From: Mixophyes australis
Lineage: Eukaryota > Chordata > Amphibia > Anura > Limnodynastidae
Length of the DNA stretch: 64,000 nt
Assembly: GCA_036250195.1 (NCBI GenBank)
Contig: JAVHZZ010000004.1
Location: 143,845,729-143,909,728, forward strand
Direction: 5' to 3'
Translations under genes and position numbers: made by a program
Shown: one piece after another, positions 1-12,200 of the stretch
How positions within the stretch are numbered: the stretch's first letter is position 1
Layout: every line of letters starts with the position of its first letter
Notes under the pieces: model-generated
Seen by the model: the letters and a program-made list of their open reading frames with translations, nothing else
The model's database searches: none
Told to the model about the DNA's origin: nothing

Positions 1-119
1 CTCAAGAAAACAGAAAACAGCTGGAGGCTCCTCCTTCACCAAATCCTTCTCCTCTCCCACCTGAAGATACCATGAAAAATAGGCCATGCACCCTGACACT
101 GAGTGCCCCTCGAACCCAA
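1..119 (+). CDS. mapk8ip2: mapk8ip2 exon with first half of JNK-binding motif (5' cut by window edge)
   Basis: Read with codons starting at position 3, the exon gives a Pro-rich stretch and then [15 protein letters not shown], ending in CAA just before the donor gtaaga at 120. This aligns with the JIP docking motif (R-P-x-x-L-x-L) that binds JNK. The key Arg, Pro and two Leu are kept. The acceptor of this exon is outside the window. Confidence 0.9.
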
Positions 120-234
120 GTAAGACTGGAATTAGAGAAACTGAAGAGTCTGAATAATAGGTATAGGTTACATGGATGTGATACAATTTAATACGTGTAG
201 ATGGTATAGATACATTGTATTATAATATTTCACT

Positions 235-268
<34 letters not shown>

Positions 269-3200
269 TTTGGGGTATTTTTTTGTTTTCCTTTACTATA
301 CCTTATATTTAGTACACACATCTGAAGTTTAACAAAAGAATTCATGCACAAGCAACATAATTGTCCAAGTTGGCTGTGTTAATGGAGTATTAAGTTGTGA
401 TAAGCAGCTCTGCCATTTGAAATTATAGATGTGACTCCAAGAGACTGAATCCTTTGCAATTTTTTTTACCTAACTTACAGCCTGTTAATAATTATTGTTT
501 TACTGAAACTTATTATAGTGATTCTAACAGCTCATCCCCTCTGTTTATAAGTGACTTCCATAGAAATCCTGCTATTGGAGCTGGGCATTTGGAAGGCCCA
601 ATCATGTGAGCATAATGACTGTATATCTGTTCCCACACAATTTAACTAGTTTCCTTTGGAGACCATTGGAAACGGGAGTGAAGCTGTTAGATACTCTCTA
701 TTACAACATTTGTTTAATCAGTGATTCATGCCAGACAATTCATTATTTTATGTAAATTATTCATATAGGCTAAGATTTATCATCTATTTTTTATGTTTTA
801 GAATGGCATATTTTAATCTAGAATGATTATTGTCCCATTGCACTTCCATTTTATTAAAATTAAACAATTAACCTCTCTGGATTCATACATCCATTTTTAC
901 CACAACACGTATGAAATACATGCCCACCAAAATAATTTTTGCCTTACTTTCCCTCATTAGTTAGAATATAATGCATTTTGGGTTAATTTCTTGTCTCAGT
1001 GTCCACAAATAATTAAAGGATAATTCCAGCTAAATTGTACATTTCAATTTGCTCTTTTTTGCGGTTTGTAAATGAACCTTAGTAATATATTCGAACCACA
1101 CATTAATGCAAAACACAATAATAGGAAAATAGAGCTCTTAGTCCATATATATATACTTATATTGGTAGATCAACCTTATCAACAATTAGACTCACCAGTT
1201 CAAGGAAAGATAATAAGGTCCACTCTACTGCATCGAGACAGCTTTTAGCTAAAAGATCCTACTCTAGGCCTCAGACTAAATGTACTGTTCTAGTTTTGTA
1301 TGTAGTGTTTTGCTGTGTAGCCGAGTACAAGGTACACTTTGTTGTTATTTTTGTTATTCTTTAGGCTATTGGAGCCTGTTGCTGAACTGGACGTACACCC
1401 GTTTGCATAGCATAAATTAAGAATATTTGCACTGCGCATGCCCACAAAGAGAGACATATATGTTCCCATGCAGAGTTGCGCACATTTGACACTTGCGCCT
1501 TCTTATAACTGGAGAGACAGAATGGAAGAAATCTAATGTAGGCCAAGTACAGTAAAGCAACCCATAGAGGAGATGCATATACACCGGTCAGGGCTCCTGG
1601 TGCAAATGCATGCTGATGATGATGACTGTCACCACTACTGGCTTGCTACTTCTGATTGCAGATTCATTGCTGAAGCAAATTGGTGCTTTCTGCACTAATT
1701 GTGCATATATGTTCTATGATTTTCTGGGTGTATTTTTTGCTTTCATTCGTATGCATGAAGGAATATTATATATGCTGTATTATATCAAGCCTAACAGTGA
1801 ATGTGTTTTTCGCTATTCAAACAAAACTTTTCTTGTGCTTATGACTTGGTTGTATGTATGCATATGTGGGTGTATGTAAGTTTGAGGTAAACCTGGCATA
1901 TATACTACAGATGCAGAGCTGGTTCCATCTTGAGATGCCTCTGACTAAGTATATGGGCGGAAATATGCTATATGTACCGGCGACTTTTGTGAGCATAAAT
2001 TATGTCCAACTTGCGTCCAGCTCAGCATCAGGACCATTGTGGCTCCATCCAATGTCCTTCATTGGCCTTCTAGATAGAAAATCTGATTGCATTGACAAAG
2101 TTTATTAGTATCTATTTCATATAAATTAACTTACACAAGAACCATTAAAAACCTAAAGTGTATGTGTAATATAGTAGAAAAATAGATGAGATGCATTGAA
2201 TATATGCTGAGTGTGGAGCTATCCATTACATTTATATGTGTAAAGCAATGCATACAAATCATTATTTGGTTCTCAGGATGTAGTAAACAAAAAACTTCAA
2301 ATAACATCTAACAAGAGAGATTTTTGTTTATTTTTCTTTAAAAAATAATTATACCTATTTAATGTATAGGCTTTATACAATCTTATTCACAATTTGATTA
2401 CTTTAATTACATTTAAGTATATTGGGTATGAGTAATGTGCCATGTGTTGGGTGAGACCAATTATATTGGATTATTTTGAGATATTTTATTCTCTGAATCT
2501 CAGGACACACTTAACAACAACGGCGGATTCATTTCTCAGAGTGACAGCTGGGCAGATCCTGAGAGAAATGAGACTGGTGAGAGAGTTAGACTGAATCTTT
2601 GCATGGGTATCTATTGTTACTTTCATGGATTTCCTTATTATAATTAATTAGATTTATTTCTTTTTGATGGTAGAGGAATCTCTTTCTTCCTAAACTCATT
2701 TGACTTAGAATGAATGTATTACATTCACCACTTCCTCCTGCTTGGGTATCATTCCAGTTATGTGATTGTCTATGTCTCAGACTGCAATATCTTTATATGC
2801 ATGTCCCTTTTCCCTACATGAATTCGCTATTTTCATTCTACATTGTAAAGTATATATTTTCTCATTGTTTAAAACTGCACTAATGCATTTTCTTAAATCT
2901 ACAGAAATGGTGCCCCATTCACAGGTTACTCATTATGACCTGGAGACTCACAAAGAAACTGATAGTGATAACACAGGAACAGAGCCGGAGAGTATAGGAA
3001 TCATTGATGTACCCAGCATTGTTCCTGAAATTAACAAGCACTCTAGCCATGGGGGGGCCTGGCCATCAGATACAGAGTTTAGGGTATCTACACCACTTCA
3101 CGAGAACCTGGAGAATTTGAGTCCTGAGCAGAGAGAAAGCACAAGGGGACATCTGTCCAATTCTTCTAATGAAACAACATCTCCATCTTCAGATCCTGGT

Positions 3201-6200
3201 ATTGAGGCTGATCTGACCAGTCGAGGTCGCTTCCTGCCAACTGGCCACTGCAGCCAGGATCTAAGTTCTCCTGGCTCTGATTCAGACATAGAAGGTGAAA
3301 TAGAAGCAGCCTTTGCTTGTGAGGGTGGAAGACTTGTGGGTAACATGATCTCATCAATATCAGAGACAGAACTGGACTTAACCAGTGAGTCAAGCAGTGG
3401 AAGGTCCTCCCACCTCACCAACTCTATCGAAGAGGCAAGCTCTCCAACTTCTGATCCAGAACCAGATCATGTGGGAGAGGGAGGCCGTCAAGGCATCAAA
3501 GACTCCATTCTACTTGACAAAGAGGAAGAGAGAGGCCTCTTAATGATGGAGGCAGAGGAGACATATAGTACATGGAATGTAGATGAAGTAAGCCTGTGCC
3601 AGGATGAAGCAGACCAGAATAAAGGACGCAGTCTGGAAAGTATCCGACGCTCCTTCTACTTACCTGTTGGGCCCAAGCTGCTGCCAGAGACAGATGCAAA
3701 CAGTGAATATGAATCAGACTCCGAGTCAGAAGCTGATTTAAGTGAGGATTCAGACTCCCCTTGGCTGCTTAGCAACCTGGTAAATAAAATGATTTCTGAA
3801 GGCTCATATCCCATTACATGCCCAGATGACTGCTTTCAGAGGCAGACAAGTCCATCCTGTGACACTCTCTCTCCTGCCTCTGAGTTGGATCCTGAGAACA
3901 TTGATCGAGAGATAGAGGCTGAACTTAGCAGTTCCAAGGATCCCACTGATGAGATGGATGCATCACAGCAGAGTATAGAGCTGGTGGATATGGAGACACT
4001 ACAACATTCCCTCAGTCATCATGCTAGAGAGGAAACTGGTCCTGGTTTGTATCTTCTGCATGACTCATGTGACACAGTGACTCCCATCTTTGAAGGACTT
4101 CCTCTTCACCTGGAGGGATTATCTCATACAGCTAAATGTCGCCCTCAGTCTCCAAGGCATACCATTGAACAGAAACCGTGGCCTGGAACGGAGGAAATTC
4201 TTCAGGAACCAAGAGAAGGCTGGGATATTGATCGTGACCTGGACTCTGGCATCCTGGAGGATAATGACCTTTGTGATGATCTCTGCCAGGAGCTAGACCA
4301 AAATCAACCCACAATGGACATTTCAACAGCCAAAACTAATCATGGTTTTAACTTAGAATATACTGGTGACGAAGATGAAGACCTTTCTTATTACAGAAGC
4401 CTAAAGAGCTCTCCCTACCAGAATTGTGTTGGGGAAGAAGATTTTATGGAACGCCATACAGCTGAACCACGTCTTCTGGATGATTCGTTGGCCTATGACT
4501 CAATTAAATACACTCTGGTAGTGGATGAGCACACTCAACTTGAGCTAGTTAGTCTTCAGAGATGTACATCAATATTGAGTGACGGCAGTGACCTCCTGAG
4601 GGCTTGTGATCCTTGTGACTTGGAGGAGGATGATTTTGGAGATGACATCGAAGTTCATGAACATGAATCTTCACCAGATGACTCATCAGCAGAGCCCAAC
4701 TTGCCTTTTTCCAAGAAGTTCCTCAATGTTTTTGTAAACAGCACATCACGATCATCAAGTGAGTTCCCAGTTTGTTATCAGTAGTACATGCTATTCCAAT
4801 ATGTGGGTATGTCAGTAGATTTGAATATTTGTAATGTAGAAAAACAAAACATTGTGGAAATATTTATAACTATATACATGTTCACATTGACCTTAACCAC
4901 TATATGAAATCTTACCATGTGACTCCATCCATTGAGTATGACCATGTGATGTCACAAGATGAACATTACCTTGTGATATTTCACCTCATTGACATTCATT
5001 TGTAAAATGAAAGCAGCCCAACTATATGTTGTGTGTTTTTAAGTATTGCTTATTACTTTTGTTAGGCAATAATGTTGTCATTGGATATTTTTCTCAGGTA
5101 CTGAGTCATTTGGGCTTTTTTCCTGTGTACTAAATGGGGAAGAACGAGAGCAAACACACAGAGCTGTTTTCAGGTAAGAGAATATTACCCTGATCAGTCA
5201 ATTAATCCACTACACACCTTATACATAACTGTTTAAATTGACTCATTTATGTTTTTCTCCAATTAACAGTCGTATGGTGGCCTTAACTTGAACACAGCAC
5301 CTCCTTAAAATATGTCATTTCACATTAAAATTTAGCCATCCTAAATTGTACTCGTCAGACATCTACAGGGCCATGCCATTCAGGGGTCATTTTCTGGGAC
5401 AATCACAGCATTCAGAAGCCAGGTTTGTTTAGTAATTAGTTCTCCATCAACTAGGTTATTCCTTCCCGAACAATTTCTATAATGGAATTTTGTAAAGTTT
5501 ATTTCTGTGCTGAAGGGATTTAAACTTTAAAATGACTGTGATGTTAGTGATTGCTCTATGCCTTTAAAAAGGTAGTCCTTTTGTGTCCAGCTGGCATACT
5601 CAATAGCCACCTAAGGTTCAGAATCACAGATGATCTGCCAACCCTTTCCTTAGCCTTATTAACAGCATTTCTATTGTGCTCAGCCAGTCCTGACCTCCAC
5701 TTCTTTATTGACCTCACTATAGCTCTCAACCTGCATTGTCTTTAGTCCTGTATAGTGTACTGTATCCTGCCACTCTTGCTACCATCTTTAAACTCCTTCC
5801 GTGTCCTGGCCACCTCATTCAGCAATAGCGTGTTTAATAAGCCTCTACTAAAATGAGTTAAGAACTGGGGGCAACTAAGTACTTTGAAACATGTCGCATT
5901 GCTTGGAAAGGGGGCATCTATAGGCGAAGACCTGGTTCTATTGGTTTATTATCCCATCCAATATTGTCTAACATGCAGTAGTAATCTCTCTGGCCAGAAT
6001 CAAGTTTCCCGAAAAAGAAAGAGAGCCTGTAATCTTAATGCAGTCTGACTCCGGTATCACTAGGTAGTGAATGCCACATTGCTGCTCTGGAAGCTGTCTT
6101 TTACAGACAGAAATGTCCCCCATGTGGGTTCAGGACCTGTGTAATTGGTCAGGTATTGTCCTAGGGATTAGCTTTTGGTGTAGTTGTACAGCAGAGCAGC

Positions 6201-9200
6201 AGGCATGCTGCATGAGAGATAGCCAATAAACACATGCTATAGGTCCAGTAAAGTATAAATACAAATGTTCTGTCAGCAACACCTGAGTACAGAAAAACAC
6301 ATCAGTTTCATAAATACAGTTACAGAGTAAGAACGCATTTTTTTCTATTAAAAACTACATGTTACGTTGGAATATACAAAGCATTGTTCTGACTAGATAA
6401 TCCCGTTATAGCTGGTTGCTGTGGCCAGGCCTAATCACAGGAGATGCAATTAGCATGCCATTATTCCTGGGCAATAGATCCCCCTGCTGAATTACAAAAT
6501 CACTGTTGACAAGGCAAGAACAGTGTTTAGGTAATTAGCTTTTTGCTGGATGCAGTAGTTCCACAGCAGCTCTTTTCAGCAATAAAAGCACCTTTAGGCA
6601 AAAGTCGATGCTATACATGCAGCCTTGGAGGGATGTGAGGGTGCAGAACAATGGGAAGCTATCAAACGTCCAGTCACTTTGCCCAGCATTTAATATGGCT
6701 CAGTTGGGTTTGCAGATGGGGCTGAGTTACATCCGCCCTGGCCATAAACTACCACCAGTCCCCGAAGGGAGACTGAGCCAAGGTACTTTCTACTCATCCC
6801 ATGCCGCTCTCTGCATCCCTGCATAAACTAGTAAGTGAAGTATGTCCGATATTTCACCAGGGTGTAAATGCTTAGATTTTTGCAAATAGACAATATTCAG
6901 CAACGTTGACAGCAAAATTTAAAAGGGCAGGTTTTTGCCTTTGGACACATTGCCATTTTTAATTTTGCTGTCAACGTCGCCGAATATTGGTGATTTGCGA
7001 AAATTGGAGCATAATACATTTACCCACAGGAGTATGTTTAGGGTAAAGGATGTTATGTATAGGAGTTGAACCCTGGCATATTTGTTTGGTCACCATTGCA
7101 TTCTCATTGTGTCCCAGTATGTTTATGTTTTTGTCTTTGTTTTGTATTCTAAAATCACTGTGTGTATATGACACTATATTACTACAAGATGTTATTACAG
7201 AAGGTCATTAACACCATTCACACTATTCAGGAAATATTTTGTTCTCCATTAGGCTAGGTACACACTGAAGAATTTTCCGACCGACGTGTTATCTCAAACG
7301 ATTGTACCTACGAATGAAGGTCCAATCAGTCTGGCGATTCATGCTTACACACTGACACGATTTACTTTCAGATCTGTGTTCTTCATCTGTTCCTTCATCT
7401 GTTCTTCTAGTCTTCAGAGAATGACAGCACAATATTCATTCATTCATTCTTGTCACATTGTCATGTTGATTAAAACCGCCTTGTTATAGCTATGTCCTAA
7501 TGAATTTTGTTAGTTTCTGTGACTCTGAAACGAAACATTCTGTTCTCAGAACGAACAAATAAATTTTTTCTTCTACAGCACTCTCTACATTTTTTCATCA
7601 GAACATTCATTACTAGCATTGGCTGAAAAGAGCACTACTCTGTAAACTCTATGGAGAACGTGAGCATGAGTGCATACACACTACATGATTGTTAGTTGAT
7701 TGGTTGGAAAATATTAAACAGTACGACCAACCAAATAAGCCGACAATCGACACTTTTGAACGACTTTCGACCATTGTGTCACTATACACACTAACCTGAC
7801 TTCCGACCGAACGGCCGTATGACGGCTGATTTGCACGATTATTGGACGAAAACGCTCCAGTGTGTACCTAGCCTTAGTCTGGCTTGGGCTACCTAGGTTA
7901 TAGGAGACTTGAACCCTACATTTTATTGCCTTTGTATTTGTATTTGTCTATTGTAAATATTAATGAATGGACTTATAAAATATGCTTGTTTTAGTTATTC
8001 ACCTAATTTCTGTGATGTTAGTTGGTCAGCTTGCGGACTTCACAACCCAGTACAATAACTATTAATAGTCTTCTCTTCCACATAACATTTATCTCATCAA
8101 ACCACGTACGGGCTATAATAATTTTCGGCAGAGTTGTAAGAATAAAAATGAATTGGTAGTGAGACTTATTCAAACTATCTTCTAGTGAGGAACCAAAAAG
8201 ACACACTTTAGGATCAAGGGGAAAAGCACCAATTACAGTGTCAAAGATACAGTGCCATGCAGCAGTCCAGAATGCATACACCACTCGACATTCCCGTAAA
8301 AAGTGCCAAAATTACAGTCTGGCAAACTTGCTGCCACCAATTCTGACCAGAGAAACTGGGGAGTGATATACGCCATGTAACAAGTATAGATGAATTTGTT
8401 GGAACCAGATTCACAAAGATTCTAATACTGTTAAGGATATGGCTCCATTCGTCATCAGAGAGTGGACCTGAATCAAGCTTCCATTTGGATTTAAGGGGCA
8501 GTAGATCATCAGGTGCATAATTGTTGTGCATAAAAGATAAGCTCTGAGTACTGCGTAGATATGACACGACGCCTACGCAATGTCAGCAATAAATTTTAAT
8601 AGGGGATGCAAATATTTGGAGATGGGAGTTACTAAACTGAGAAGAGACAGCATGTCTCAGCTGTATGTACTGATAAAAGGCAGAATTCGGAAGGCCAAAG
8701 TCCTGCCGCAGTTGATGAAACTATTTAAACAACCCATTACTGTAAAGATCGCCCAATGCAGACACCCCAAACTTATACCAAATATTATCTTTTGTGAATT
8801 TATATAATTCAGGAGGTTAACTGTTATATTTTTGGAAGAGTATTATAATACATAAAGAGGTTGCGCAATCATCTTAAAAAGTTTAAGGTGTGTTTTATTT
8901 ACATATTACATTGTGGTACTACAGGCCACAGCAAGCCCTGGGTGTCAGGGCATGGTGGCGCTTGTGGTTCTCCAAGTGGCAGTCCGGGCTGGCTGAGACT
9001 TGTAGTTCCACAAACTAAAATGGTGTTTTTACTTATTCTTACATTACACACACTTTTTTACTAGGGATGTGCACCGGCGACTTTTGAGGTCTCGTGTTTT
9101 GTGTGTTGGATCCGGATTTTCATTATTTTTGGGGTTCGGATTTGTCTCGCAAAACACTTGACGAAAGGTCTCGGTTCGGATTTAAGGTTTTGGATTCGGA

Positions 9201-12200
9201 TTTTTTTTTTAAAAAACATAAAAAGTTTAAAAATCAAGTTTTTGGGCTTATTTTCACTCCTACACTATTATTAACCTCAATAACATTAAATAACAAGCAT
9301 TTCCACTAATTTACAGTGTATTCTGAACACCTCAAAATATAGTTATTAGTCCAAAACGTTGCAACGAGGTATCTTTCTGGACTGCGTAGTGGAGTGGTCC
9401 CCACAATATAATAAGAAAACCATCAACTGGTATAAATCGCACCGAATAAAATACCTGGACTGCGTAGAGGAGTGGGTCACCACAATATATATTAAAAACC
9501 CTGAACTTGTATGATTCGCACCAATAAATGTACCTGGACTGCTTAGAGGAGTGGGTCACCACAATATATATTAAAAACCCTGAACTTGTATGGTTCGCAG
9601 CAATAAATGTATCTGGACTGCGTAGAGGAGTGGGTCACCACAATATATATAATAAGAAAACCATCAACTTGTATGATTCGCAGCAATAAATGTACCTGGA
9701 CTGCGTAGAGGAGTGGGTCACCACAATATATATAATAAGAAAACCATCAACTTGTATGATTCGCAGCAATAAATGTACCTGGACTGCGTAGAGAAGTGGG
9801 TCACCACAATATATATAATAAGAAAACCATCAACTTGTATGATTCGCACCAATAAATGTACCTGGACTGCGTAGAGGAGTGGGTCACCACAATATATATT
9901 AAAAACCCTGAACTTGTATGATTCGCACCAATAAATGTACCTGGACTGCGTAGAGGAGTGGGTCACCACAATATATATTAAAAACCCTGAACTTGTATGA
10001 TTCGCACCAATAAATGTATCTGGACTGCGTAGAGGAGTGGGTCACCACAATATATATTAAAAACCCTGAACTTGTATGATTCGCACCAATAAATGTATCT
10101 GGACTGCGTAGAGGAGTGGGTCACCACAATATATATTAAAAACCCTGAACTTGTATGATTCGCACCAATAAATGTATTTGGACTGCGTAGAGGAGTGGGT
10201 CACCACAATATATATTAAAAACCCTGAACTTGTATGATTCGCACCAATAAATGTATCTGGACTGCGTAGAGGAGTGGGTCACCACAATATATATAATAAG
10301 AAAACCATCAACTTGTATGATTCGCAGCAATAAATGTACCTGGACTGCGTAGAGGAGTGGGTCACCACAATATAAATTAAAAACCCTGAACTTGTATGAT
10401 TCGCACCAATAATGTACCTGGACTGCGTAGAGGAGTGGGTCACCACAATATTATTAAAAAACCCTACACAGGTCTGAATTCCACCCAAAAAGTTTATGGA
10501 CTGCGTAGTGTAGTGTTCCCCACAATATTATTTAAAATTTTTGCAGCAACAGTCAACGTTGTTTAATATCTGATACACCTCTATCTGGACTGCATAGTGG
10601 AGTGGCCCCGGTACCCAATTTGGTACCGGGGCCACAATACCTCCTCCAAACATGGTACAGACCATTCGTCATTGAGATCCCATCAAGTATGTTAAAGACA
10701 GACAGGGTCGAAGTGTTATTGGTTGACTTTGTAAACCAAAAAACTGTCCCTGTTGCACATAGTCGTGCAATGAAGACTGACTTTTTCATTTAAAGGCACC
10801 ATCTTTCAAGTGTAGTGTTTGTAAGTCATATTATACTTTTGGCAAAATTGGTTTATTTTGTTCCTCTTTATGGTAACTACTAATAGAATTAAAGTATTAA
10901 ATAGAAGCGGCAGTTCCTCTTTATGGGAATTAGTAATAGAATTAAAGTATTAAATAGAATTAAAGTATTAAATAGAGTGGTATAGAGTTGTAGTGTGGTA
11001 TAGATAGAGTGGTCCCCACAATATAATAATAAAACCCTCAACTGGTCTGAATTCCACCAAACAAGTATCTGGACTGCGTAGTGGGGTGGCCGCGGTACCC
11101 AATTTGATACCGGGGCCACAATAAAATAAATACACCCTCAACTGGTCTGAATTCCACCAAACAAGTATCTGGACTGCGTAGTGGGGTGGCCCCGGTACCC
11201 AATTTGATACCGGGGCCACAATAAAATAAATACACCCTCAACTGGTCTGAATTCCACCAAACAAGTATCTGGACTGCGTAGTGGGGTGGCCCCGGTACCC
11301 AATTTGATACCGGGGCCACAATAAAATAAATACACCCTCAACTGGTCTGAATTCCACCAAACAAGTATCTGGACTGCGTAGTGGGGTGGCCCCGGTACCC
11401 AATTTGATACCGGGGCCACAATACCTCCTCCAATTTCCAAGTGTAGTGTTTATAACATCTTAACACTACACTAATTCTAGCACGTCAAAACCTCGTGTTT
11501 TAAATAATGACAGGGCATTTAACTTTTGATTTAATTTATTGAATTTGTTGGCATTTTCTTTTACTTTTTGAACATGGCAAACGACTGTTGAATGGTCACA
11601 TAATGCCAAAAAAAAAGTTGCAAGATGGAATTGTCCTTGGGCCCTCCCACCCACCCTTATGTTGTTGAAATAGGACATGCACACTTTAACAAACCAATCA
11701 TTTCAGCGACAGGGCCTACCAAACAACTGTGGCTGAAATGATTGGTTTGTTTGGGCCCCCACACCAATAAAACAATTCATCTCTCCCTGTACAAACTAAA
11801 CAGGCTCTACTGAGGAAAGATGTTGTCCTCATCCTCAACCTCTGATTCCTCTCCCCCTACAGTGTGTACTTCCTCCTCCTCACACATTATCAATTCGTCC
11901 CCGCTGGACTCCACAACCACAGTCCCTCTGTACTGTCTGGAGGGCAGTGCTGTACTTCATTGAGGAATTGATTATTCATTTTTATAAACATCATTTTTTC
12001 AACGTTGTGAGGAAGCAACCTCCTTCGCCGCTCACTGACCAGGTTCCCCGCTGCACTAAAAACTCTTTCCAAGTACACACTGGAGGGGGGACAACTCAGT
12101 TAAAAAATAGAGCCAGTTTGTACAGGGGCTTCCAAACTGCCTTTTGGAATTCTACCACGTCACTACCTCTAGTTAATTTAGATTGCAAGGCTTGTAAATA

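Noticed and set aside
2766..2904. N-terminal extension of the large mapk8ip2 exon frame
   Set aside because: A good acceptor ends at 2904, and only a start at 2905 keeps phase with the 2504-2576 exon. The extension has no JIP likeness.
9370..11430. CRISPR-like array of regular repeats
   Set aside because: Repeat and spacer change together and spacers are not unique; this is a minisatellite inside a hAT element of a vertebrate genome.
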